NCBI GenBank assembly: GCA_002224055.1
Contig: AZLU01000032.1
Location: forward strand, 76,374 to 140,373
Reading direction: 5' to 3'
DNA from: Pezizomycotina sp. ARF18
Taxonomy: Eukaryota; Ascomycota
DNA: 64,000 bases
The position numbers and the translations under genes were made by a program. The notes below the pieces were generated by a model. The model did no database searches and was not told where the DNA came from. It saw only the letters and a program-made list of their open reading frames with translations. Numbering within the stretch: position 1 is the first letter of the stretch; the number at the start of each line of letters is the position of its first letter. This document shows, one piece after another, positions 45,801-57,800 of the stretch.

Positions 45801-48800
45801 GGGAACTTCGGCCAAAGTCGAATCGGAACCGGGTGGCGAGGAAAGAAACACCGCCGAACCTCTTTTAGGAACTGACGAAGCAAGTACCTCCACAGACCTA
45901 AAACCGGAAACCGGGGCCCGATCCGTGAAAGACCCAAGATCTGGAGGCGAAGGGGGAAAGACTCCGGCGATACTGGAATCCGGGAGCGAAAAGCAAAACA
46001 ATGTAAAGCGTGAGCCGCGAAATCAAGAGCAAGGTGCTGACATCGAACCAACACCAGTAAATGATGAGTGGAGCATGCTGGAGCCGAAGTCGAACAGTCA
46101 AAAACGAATTACCAGCGCGGATCCAAAAACAGTAGACAAAGGCCAGAACGACCCAGAGCTCGAACTGGAGGGTGAGCTCAAGAAGGGGCTAGAAAACGAG
46201 AAAGACGTCCCTGAGATAGTATCTGAGGGAAGCCCCAAGATAATCCTAGACGAAGGATCCGAGGCGGGTAGGCAGGAACAAGGCATGAGGAAATTAAAAC
46301 CAGATGACGTACAAAATGCCAACCACAATTGGGAACAGGGGCCAAGAATGAAGGCACTGCCAGCCCGCCGTTAGGCGACGTCAGAAAAAATATTGAGGTA
46401 AGCCCCCAGCCGGTCGAGGTAAATCCCAAACTGGTTGAGGTAGACTATGAGCCGGTCGAGGCAAACCATGAACCGGTAGAGGTAAGTCCTCAACTGACCG
46501 AGGTAAGTTTTGCGCCGACAGAGGTAAGTCCCATACCGCGAAGTAAGGAAAGTGACGCTGCGGAACTCAAGCCGAGCAATGAGAGACAAGACGCCGATGT
46601 GGCGCCGAACGAAAAGGTACGACCGGAAGTGGAGGAGGGCAATTCTTATGCAGGTGCAGCCAACCCAAACAATGAAGAGACAGTCGGATTCCAGACAGAA
46701 GCAGAGAACAAAACCTTACCCGCCACGACATCAGATATCGGCAACCAAGACCATAATGTCGATGCAGGTCTCCGATCAGAAGAAAAAGATCGAGACGGCC
46801 CGATTCCCGCAGTGGCGGTGAGCAAATCAGTGCCGCTGCAGCCATGAAACTCAAAAACAAGGAACAGAATACCGACGAGAAGTTCGAACAAGGAAGTCCT
46901 GAACACCTGCACTATGATGCCGCCTATGGCAGGTTAGAAGACAATGGGAAAGACATCCCGCCATCGCAAACGGCAGATAAAAATCGCCCCCAGGCTATCT
47001 CTAACGAGGCTGATCGGGAAAGCAAGGAGGAAGGCATCCCTCCGAAGTTTGAAGCGGATGACAAGAAACAGGACCCCGCACTCTTCGAGTTCCAGGACAA
47101 TGAAGAAATCATCTTCATCGATTTACGGCCAAAGAAATAGATCCTGCTGTAGGCGGCGAAGGAGAGGACACCGAGGGTACTCCTAGTATCGGTCTCGAAA
47201 ACGAGCCGAGAGCCGAGGAACCTAGCTCTGGTTTCGTTGAGGCTGGATTCGGGCTGGAGGACTATGAGAACATGATCCACGCTGGAAGCGAGAAGAAGAT
47301 TCTGAAGGTAGCCCTGCCAAGTGAAAGCATACAATCGACTTCACGGAATCAGAAAAATATCGCCGGCAGTGTCGATTCAAACTTGAAGGCGGAGGTTGAT
47401 GGTGTTGCCCCAAACACCGGCCTGGGAGTCGAGTCGGAGACTGGGAAACATGGTCTAGTGCCGTCGGTTCCCCGAATTTAGATAAACGGACTCAATGGAA
47501 ACATCCCGGGGACGTTGAAGCTCCGAAAGCCCAAGACAGAGGGCCGAAAACTGACGAGATTGGTGGTGTTGATCCTGAATCAACTCATAAGACAAGGGTC
47601 TCGGGCGACGGCAACGAAAGTGAGCTTGTGCAGAATGGCGAAGAAAGCGTTTCTGAAGGTGCCAACGTGAACTTCAGCTTTGAAAATAGTGGAAAGCCCT
47701 TAAGCACTACCGACACCAACGAAGCTAAGCCAAACGACAGAGACCGGCCTGGAAACACTAATACCGGGGTCCAACCACAAGGCACCGTTCGGGGACAGAT
47801 TACTCCGACTGCTAATATCAAAGAAGATGGCCCTGTTGGCTTTAGATCCAAATCTGAAGACGAAGAACCTGCGACTGATGCTAGCGAGAGTTCTGAAGGC
47901 GGAAATGGCATGCATCCCAGCGCAGAGCCGATCAGGGCGACAAGGAAACCGTTGATAGATTTATAGAAAATGGTGTCGATAGTGTTGACGAGAATGCTAA
48001 ACGGCAGGACGATAAGGTTACCCGCATGGCAGACGTAAAAGTCGGGGACATGGACGGGGACGGGGAAAATGCTGTTAGCGAAAGTGCTAAGCAAGCGGCT
48101 ACTCAAAATGAGAATATCACCACAAAATCCGATTTAAATAGTCAGGAGTCAGCGCAGACTATGAGAAAGAAACCCGAATCGGATGATGGGGAGGTGGCAA
48201 CGAAAGGAGCTAAATCGATCGAGGAAACAATTGGGCCAGATGGAGTTTTCAAACCAGTCAAACCCGCCGCGTCGGTCCAATCCCTTGGACGCATTGGCGT
48301 CTCAAATTCTGTTGAGGCGGTCCTCAATCAGTGTGGTACACCAGCCGACCCAGCTGCTCCAGGTGATCGAAACCCTCATAGTGGTCTAATCTTCCAGAGC
48401 GATCAGATCTCTATACGAGTTCCAACGACCCCGCCAGATACGATCGCTCCATCAAATCCATCGCCTTTGGTCTTTCCGCCTGATTTGACAGATTCAAGAG
48501 CACCAGGAGATCTCACAGCGCCAACCGGCCTTACAACTCCTACGGTGTCCACAGCCCCAAGGACTCTCGAGGCTCCCACAACTCCCATAATGTCTATAGT
48601 ACCTACAGTTACCGCAGCCCCTGTAGTTTCTGTAATTTCTACGGCACCCATAGCTCCGGTGATTTCGATGACGTCCACAGCTCCTACGTCTTTCGCGGCT
48701 CCTACAGCGTCGACAGTCCTTACGACTCATTCGGCTCTCACGGCTCCTGTGATTTCTATGCCGCCTGCCGCTGCCGCGGCCTTGACGACTACCACGGCTC

Positions 48801-51800
48801 GTACTGCTTTGACGGGCCCAACGGGGTTAAGTTATTTATCGTCTACCACAATGTCTTCGGAAGACTCAACAACTTCTCCCATTTTCATGCCACCAGCGAC
48901 AGGCTCAATACCGACGCCCGTTCTACCCACAATTTCCTCGGCCAGAAAGATAGGGGCAGCTGAAGGGGTCGAAGGAGTCGAGGGTTTTGATACTGCACGG
49001 TCCGCTGAAGCTATCGCTCCCGGTGATGAGGCTTCCCAAATGATTAATTCGAGTAAAACTGACAATAAAGGCGAAAGAACAGTTTCGTTTGAAACCGCTC
49101 TAGAAGATCCAGTCAAAACGCCCGAAGTTCGTGAAACCGCCAAACCTACTGGCGTTGCTGGATCTATTCAGCATGGTGTTTACTCTACCGAATCCCCAGT
49201 TGCGGATCGTACGACTCTCGCCGCTTCTGTCGATGGTACTGCCTGTAAATTTGATACAACTGATCGAAGCACTCTTTTCAAGACTGTTGGTGCCGAAGAG
49301 GTTGTTTCTCTTAGCAATTTCGTCGGTGCGGGCGATTTTGACAGTCCTGACGAGTCTCGCAAGCCGATAAAACCGCTAAAACTGCCATCCGAACGGTCAA
49401 AGGTGTTGAGACTCTCGAAGGCGCTACTGATGCTAGACCAGCTCCCAGTGTCACGGGAGGTATTGCAGCGGCGGAGCAAATTAATTCCGGGAAACAGTGA
49501 ATTCTGTGGAAGATGCCGTCGATTCTAAGGAAACTCCACCCGTTCAAGGACTTCCAAATGCCAGAGAAGGATCTGAAAATACGGAGAACCTCAATGTCAA
49601 GGAAACCGTCGGTACGGTTGAATCGAGTAAATCCGTCGAGCCTTCAGCTCCTACAGAAGCAGCTCTTGTTCCTACCGCACGCAACGTCGATGGCAAATAT
49701 ATCAAGGATGCTGAAGCCGCGGATGTGAGAAAGCACCACAATTCGGAGAGCCGCGAGATGCTGAGGGTGTCCCGTCTGTCGAAGACGAATTTAGCGCCGA
49801 TAAACCATCGATGGTGTTCCAGGTGCTCAGACTTTAGGTGTCGATAACCCTCAAGACGCGGTCCATCATGTTTACGCCGTGAACACCACGGATTCTGTCG
49901 CGATTGCGCATCCAGCTGGTCCCTCCGACTATCCTAATCTTGCTAGGTCTATCAAAACCGGAGATTCGGCGAAACCAATCGAAAATTTCAAGACTGGCGA
50001 TCTCGCAAGTTCGGCAGGTTCTGATGAAGCAGTTGATGGTATCAACGGAGTACGTGTTGCTGAAAGAGTTTTTCAGCCTCTGACTTCCCACGGTCTCTCG
50101 ACAGCTCCTTTTGAGGACAAACTATCGATCCTGTTGTCGAGGCTAGTGATGGTAGCGTCTCTCATGTCGAAAGCGCTACTGGAGCAAGCGAGGAAGACGT
50201 TGAAGCTATTGGAGCCTTGGTTCCGTCGGAGAAGTCTCTGAAAAAGCGGATGATTCCACAGAAAGCGCCTATCCCGAAGAAATTATCGGTTCCGGTAAAG
50301 TAGTTGGAGGTTTATCCGAAGACACCAATAGTCTTCCTCAAAACACCATGCTTTCTAGCTACGAAACCCTCGACTCTTCACAAGGAACTGCTGGTTTAAC
50401 CCAAGAAAGCGACAATTCTACCCAAGGGACTGAGGGCCCTACCCAAAGGACGATGGTTTCACTCGAGAAGCTGAAGACACCGCTAAAAAGGGCTCTGCTT
50501 CTACCAGCGACCCCGATCATCCAGCCCTGGATCTGCCCAGCTCATCCCCCGAACCCGTCGACCAACATACAGTTCAACCCTCAAGGGCCACCGAGGTCAT
50601 AAGCCCCATCTCCAGTCCTATTGCTACCCCCATTAGCAATCACGCCAACAACCATAGCGCTAGTCTCAATAATCCTGTTGCAGACCTCGAAATGGGTGAT
50701 GCCCCGAACGCGAACTATCAACAAGCGATTGAACTCGCGAAGGGCGAACTCAAACAGCCTGCTCCCAATCCAATCATTGAGAATGTTGCGGAAACCCATC
50801 TTATTGGACTTGTTCTGGGGGAAGATGCACTCGAAGAAAACGAAATCAAGGAAGGTACCAGTGATAAAGTACCCATTCAAGAAAAGCTTACTAAGGATGG
50901 CCCTCGTGAACACTCTACCGAACAGAACACTAGATCAGATGGAACCAACGTTGATCAACCTAATGGATCCAAGCCTGAAGTCAAAACTAACGCTAGCTTC
51001 TTAGCTCAATCTACCAGCAAGTTGACTTCGCAGAAGAATTCCAGAACCGAGACAACCCATCCGCTCGCAGAAAAACCTGCCGATCGAGAAATCTCTTGTT
51101 GAGAAAGAAGTTGCCACGAATAATCAATCTGCGTTGAGCGGCGAAAATTTGGTGAAGGTACAAGGTGCTGTTGGAGAAGAGCCTTCTGCAATGAAAAGAA
51201 CAATGCCAATGGCGTAATTCTAGACGCAAAGTCTACTCAAGAGACAAATTCCGACCGTGAAGGCCAGCCTGCCGAGGGGCAAAAGCTCCCGAGGGAGGAG
51301 AAACCTGGCACTGGAGTTTATGCAGAAGAAGAGCCTGATCCTAAGGAGCTTCCTGACATCGGGTCTTCAGACTTAGAGCCGCCGATTACCCTCGAAGGGC
51401 TCGCGCTCGATAGAGGACTCACTGTCGAGGAACCACCAGCTATCCGATTTACAATCAAAGGAGGTGATACAAAGCCGGAGGAGTGTGCAACTTCAGAAGA
51501 ACCCGTCGATGCAGACGAAGTTGCTCAGCGGGATCCAGTTGTCGAGAAAGAAAACGTACCCAGCAAGAATAGTTCCCAGAAAGAATCCATTGAAGGCAGA
51601 AAAACAGCGTACGGACAGGCGCCTCCTAAGGAAGATGAAGTTGGGGAAAACTCTGTGGCCGATCAACCTGGCGTCGAATCGCCCGAAATTGGACAGCCTT
51701 TTACCGGGGGTAGTATCAATTATCGAGCCGATTGTCGAGGAAGTACCAAATATCAAATCGATTGTTGTAGAAAGTCCCATAGGTATCTGCGATGTCGAAA

Positions 51801-54800
51801 CTCTGACCTGGGATGAGGAAAAACCGACTTGGGAGGGAGCAACCCAGCTCGGGATGAAGACGAACAAGACCGGCCAGCCCTGACTGATCCAGCTCTGGAT
51901 GAGCCAATGCCCAAGAAACCGATCCTGGCCAAGAAGTAATTGGTGAATTGGCTCTGGATAAGCCGACCGGGAGCCAACTGCCCGAGACAAAACCAGCCAG
52001 ACAGGGTCTGACGACATAGTACCAATCTCAGAAGGGTTGGCTACGGAAGATGCTACTGCGCAGGACAATGCTGTCATCCAGAAAGGGTTTCTGTTGAACA
52101 GGACTCTGTTGTCAGCGAAAATCTGGCAATCAAAAGGGGTGTCAAGAGATTCAATCCTCCAAGCGCTGGTACAAAAAATCGCTTGGATGTCGAGACTCCT
52201 GAAAGAGTTTCTACCGCCCTGTCTAGTGGCAACCCAGATCTTGAGATAAGAGCGGACAACGTAGATACTGAAACCGCTGGCGCGGAAGGGAAACAAAGTA
52301 TATCATCCCATTGAAGGAGGCGAATACACCAAAGACGGTGAAAAACCTTTGGGGCGAGACACATTATCGAAACCGAATCTGCGAGAAGACATCCCGTCAG
52401 CCATGAAACTTACGCCCAAGAAGAACTTCAAAACGCCCTACCGGAAGATGGCTGTTGAGGGCGAGTCTGTTGAAGACGAACCTGTCGGAAAAGAAGGGCT
52501 GAAAGAGGAGCCTGCTGGCAAAGAGCCTGCTACCGGAACGTACCCCTTCGAGGAAGAATTCACGGTACAAGAACTTGCTGGACACGAACCGCTCGGCATG
52601 CCCACAATTTCGGGCGAATCCCGATCGAGGCGAGAGAGCGTGCTGCAGATGTTGGAGGTGTCGACCAGAATGAGCCTCTTCTACCTGAAGCCAGTGAAAC
52701 AAACCCCATCAAGGAGATCTCTTGAAAGCAGAATCTGGTCAGAAAAGAACCGGCGAGGAGGATCGCCTCGAATATAGGCCTGTTGAGGTAAAGCATATCG
52801 AGAAGAATCAGGTTGAAGAGAAGCTTGGTGAAGAGGAGCCTGATGAGAAGAAGCCTGGTGAGCCTCTCGGAGAACGGTTATTGAGAAACAGCCTGTTGGG
52901 AGAGACGACGGCGCAGAGGACCACATTGAAAATCTAGAGTTGAAACAGAGTCCCTTCGCTCGCTGAGAAGGAATTTACAAGCGAGGCTGGTAAGAACAGT
53001 TGTGGAAAAGCTCGTCGAGTCAAATCCTCCCGAACAGGGTCGCACCGAACAAGATCACGTTGAAGGACAACGCCCCATCAATGTCGAGCAAGGTCCCGTT
53101 GATGAAGAGAACTCCTTGGAGAAGGAGATTATCTTCCTGAGGAGAAGAACTCAAGAGAAAATCGATTGCCGCAGAAATTTTCGACAAGGAATTTGCTGAA
53201 AAATCGCCCTTGTCACCAAAACTTGCGAGCAAAATTCACTTTGAAGACTTCCTGCAACGCATTTTAGCCAAGCGAGCCAGCGGAGACGGGCATCCTGAAA
53301 CGTGTTCAAGAGAATCAGCTAAGGTTAGTTTGTTGGACAAGAGTATGGAAAAGAGAAACTTGACGAAGCCAACCCCGCTGACCTTCCTCCCCGGAAGGAA
53401 CCGCCACCGACGTCGCGAAAGATTCCGTTGAAGAGAAAGACCCTAGTGAAGGGGACAACTTGCTGAAGGGAGAGAGCTTTTTGAAAAAGAAAATGAGCAA
53501 TTTAAGAATTGAGGCAATGTCGTTCAAAATGTCGTTCAAAATGTCGTTGAAAATGTCTTACAAGTCGAACCAGTTGTTGCCGAAACCCCTATACAACGAG
53601 AAACCCTTGAAGAAGAAAAGCATCTGCAAAAGGCGATGAGCCAGAGCATGCCCATGGAGAAGTCATTGGAGACAATCTGTCTAGAGGGATATCTGCAGAA
53701 AATATCGCTAAAGAACAGCTTACCAGAGAAAGTAGCGGTAAACTGGACTTGATCAAACGGAGGCCCACGCACGTCATCCAGGACTCTCTTAACCAAAAAG
53801 ACGCGGAGGGGACGAAGTATTTCGTCGTTGGAAACCGACCTGCAGGGAAGCTATCGGCAACAGCTTATCAAGGGGGAGTCATCGAAGGAAAGCCTGTGGA
53901 AGAAGAGAAGGCGCTGTGGGGGAGACGCTCGTGGAGGAGGAGCCTGTAGAGAAGATATTTATTGAGGAAGCTCATGTCAAGGAAGCGCACATCGAAGAAG
54001 CACCTGCCGCAATAGCACCTTCCAAAGAGAAGCCCGTACCCCTGAGGGAAGAAGCCAAGCCCACTATGGAAGAGCACACCAAGAAGCCGCCGTCGAAGAA
54101 GCTGCCGTCAAAGAAGCCGCTGTTGAAGCAGCCGCCTTCGAAGAAGTATCTGTCGAAGACATACCTGTCGAGCGAGAAGCATCCACCGAAAAAGTATCTG
54201 TTGAAGATTCACCCGCTGAGAAAGCACCTGTAAAGAAAACACCCTCTGAGAAAGCTCCTGCCAAAGAAACTCCGGCCGAACAACACCCAACACACGTCAT
54301 AAGCCTGCCCATTCAAAGAAACCCTACTCCTGTCGCAGAAGAATCCATGCTTGCCGAAGATGAATTCACGTCTGTCGCAGAAGTACCCATACACGTCGTA
54401 GAAGGAGCTATCGAAGAAGACCTGTCGAAGGAGTACCAATCGAGGATACTCCTGCCAAAAAAGCAGACTTCGAGGAAGCACGTGCCAAGAAATGCCGATC
54501 GAGGAAATACCCTTTGCAAAAGCACCCGTTGAGGAAGTACCTGTCGAAGAAGCTTTCATCAAACAACCCCAGCCTCTGTCGGAGAAGGGTCCGACCCGTT
54601 GAAGAACTACACCGTTCAGGAGTTGCCCGCGCCCGTTGAGAAAGGAACCGTCGAGAAAATTCTATCGAAGAAGTGGATATCCAGAATGTACCAGTCGAAA
54701 AAGCGCCTATCAACAACATACCCGCTGCGGAAGAATCTGCCGAGGAAGCACCCGTCAACCAGCCCCCAGCACCCGTTGAACAAAACCCGCACCTATCACC

Positions 54801-57800
54801 AGCCCGCACCTGTGTAGAAGATACCGCACCTGTCGTAGAAGATCTCATCGATAAAGCTTCTGTCGAAGGAGCAACCATCGAGAAATCTCCAATCCCGGAA
54901 ATACTAGCCGAGAAGCACTGTTGGGAAACAGCCCTCAGCGACGCGCTCAACAGGGAGGCATCTGCCGAGCAAGTCCCTACCAAGACACCCACCGAGGAGG
55001 CGTCCAAAGGGGAAGCACCCGTTGAAAAAGCGGCTATCGGGAAATCGCCTATCGAAGGCACTTCTTAAAGAGAGCGGCCATCGAGGAAGGGCCGATTCTT
55101 GAAATTCCTCTGGAGAAAAACCGCATTGATGAACTGCTCATCGAGAAATCTCTCGACAAAGGTTCCCATCAAGGAACACCTGTCAGAGAGGAGCCCGCCC
55201 AGAAAGAACCGCCGAAAAAGTGTCGGTCGAGAGAGGACTTAGTGAAGAAGCACTTGTTAAGGGAGGCCTCGCCGAAGGAAGCCTGATCAATGAAGCCACT
55301 GCCGAAGAACCTGCCGCAAAAGAACTCATTCAAGCTGCTACTCACTCAAGGCCCTAAACTACGGGAACTTCTCGAAAATCAATATGCAATGACAGCCCAC
55401 CGAAAAGGAAGCATGGAGAGGAGCCTGTCGCAGAAATTCCCACAATAATAGACACAACACAGTCTATTGAAGATCCTGCGACGAAAGGCCTGTCATGAAC
55501 ACTGCTCTCCCAGGAGCGTGGTGGCATCTCGAAAAGATTGCCCAAATCTCGCTTTGCAGGAGAGATACTCCTAAAGATGAGGCCACATTGAAAAAGATAT
55601 AATAAAGAAGGCATCAGTTAAAGAACACCAGCGAAGGAAGATTAAGCAAAGGAGGCAACAAGGAAGAAAGCATCAGCAAGGAAGACAACGAAGGAGACAG
55701 TTCAGCAGAAAGAAGAGCCTAGAGAAGAAACCCAAGAAAGAAAAAGTCGTTCATACCTCGCCGAAGAACACCTAGGCCAGCATTGAAAAAGATATTAATA
55801 AAGAAGGCATCAGTAAAGAAGACACCAGCGAAGAAGATATTAGCAAAGGAGGCAACAAGGAAGAAAGCATCAGCAAGGAAGACAACGAAGGAGAAGTTCA
55901 GCAGAAAAAGAGCCTAGAGAAGGAAACCCCAAGAAAGAAAAAGTCGTTTCATACCTCGCCGAAGAACACCTTCAAAAACCTTGCCTACTGGGCTGATTAA
56001 GAACTTCAACGTTAAAGCTCCCCTCGTTACCCACGAACAATCCAACACACAGCTATCCTGCAACGTTGAAACCCTTCCACATCATTCGCTCTAGTTCTCG
56101 AGCCCGTCAAAGGGCCAGTAGAAATAGACGTAGATAAACGACGTAGATAAACGAGACGTTATGAAAGATCCTGTTGAACGAGTATGGTCAAAGAGACCCA
56201 CAGAACAGAAGACATTCGCGAAGCAGAACTACTTGCTAAATGAAAAGTTCACGATAAATCTCCAGGAGTCATTCTGCAGTAGAAGGACTGGCCCTGTAAG
56301 CTGAGCTCATGGAAGGCTCTATGAATGAAGGCCCTTCAAAAGAACAAGCTATAAGCAAGGAGTATTCTATTGCACGAGATGTTATTCAGGGAAGCGATCT
56401 GCCCAAGAAACGCACGTTGAAGGGGACTTTGTTGCAGAAGACTCAATGAATGAAGGCACCGATAAAAAACCTGTTATCGAGAGCGCCTTCAGATGGAGAC
56501 ACAATGGGGCGAGTTTTATCCAGAAAAGGCCAATTGGAGCTGAGCTCACTGAAGAAGAGCCGTTGAGCAAGGGCCTGTTGAGCAAGGACCGTTGCGCAAC
56601 AGCCCGCTAAGAAGAGTTTGCTGAGCAGGAGACTTTTGAGGAAGAGATCTTTTGAGGAAGCCCAGTGACGGAAGACGCGCCTGACCAAGAGCCGGTTAAG
56701 CAAGGAGCCGGTTAAGCAAGAGCCGGTTGAGCAAGACACGGTTGGGCAAGGCCCAGTGAACAAGGCGCAGTTGAGCATCCGAAATTGAGCAAGACACAAT
56801 TGGGGAAGGGTCGGCTAAGCAAGATTTGGCTATGAAAGCGTCAGAAGAAGAACTCTGGGACATGATTCTGGCTTCCTACTATGATTGCTGCTGCTTCAGA
56901 GAATAATGGGCCGATTGAAAATAGACCGAGCGAAGAAGCGTGGTTTTCAGAGCAGAGCCCAGTCGAGGAAAAACATCAAGATATAGTTCACAGGATCGGT
57001 CCTAGAGCAAGAGCTGTCGTCGAACACCCAGCGGTCGAAGATCGTGCTGACGCTGGGCTCGTTAAAGAACACGTTGCAGAAAATCTCTTCAACAAAGACC
57101 TCGTTGGGGAGACCCCATTAAAACTCAGAAGTATCCCCAGCGGGAGAAGAAGAGGCTGTCGTCCCAAACAGGTCTGCTATGTGGATGAGTTTGCGCCGGG
57201 ATTGACAGAAAGGCCTTTGGAAGAAGGCTCTCTCGAAAGGCCGTCGGGCGGGATCCAGATACACCCACAGCAGAAAATCCTACAAAGAAGAATCCGTCAG
57301 AGTCATTGAGGGACCGCCGAAGGAACCAGCCAAAAAATCACCGAGGAAGTCACCGAGGAATCCATGGAGAAACCCGCCAAGGTGCCTACTGAGCAAAAAG
57401 ATGAAACGACCAGGAAGGAACATTTCAAGAGACCTCTCACGGAATTGATCAAGAGTCCTTTCAAGGTAACAGGGGAAGAACTTCTTGGAGGACCTACTGA
57501 TACCATTGATCAATCTACTGATGGCGGACTTATCGAAAATAAACTAGAGGCTGAGACCTCTCCTAAAACAACACCGAGTTACGTCGAAGGTCTCGCTATT
57601 CTTCGCCATGCGATAATGGCTCCTCCAGCAAGCCTGCCGTTTCCAATTCTGGCTCTGCTGATGTCCAAGAACCTCTAGACTCCGCCGTCGAGGATCCCAA
57701 CCTCACAGGCTTCGATGCTTCTGCCGGAAAATGTCTCGTTTCCGGGCCATACTCCGTAAAGTTATCGACGACTGGTCGATGAGCATGAAGCGGGTGGATG

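Noticed and set aside
44253-51229. Minus-strand open frames opposite the giant gene as overlapping genes
   Set aside because: They mirror the plus-strand repeat codons and show no independent motif or start context.
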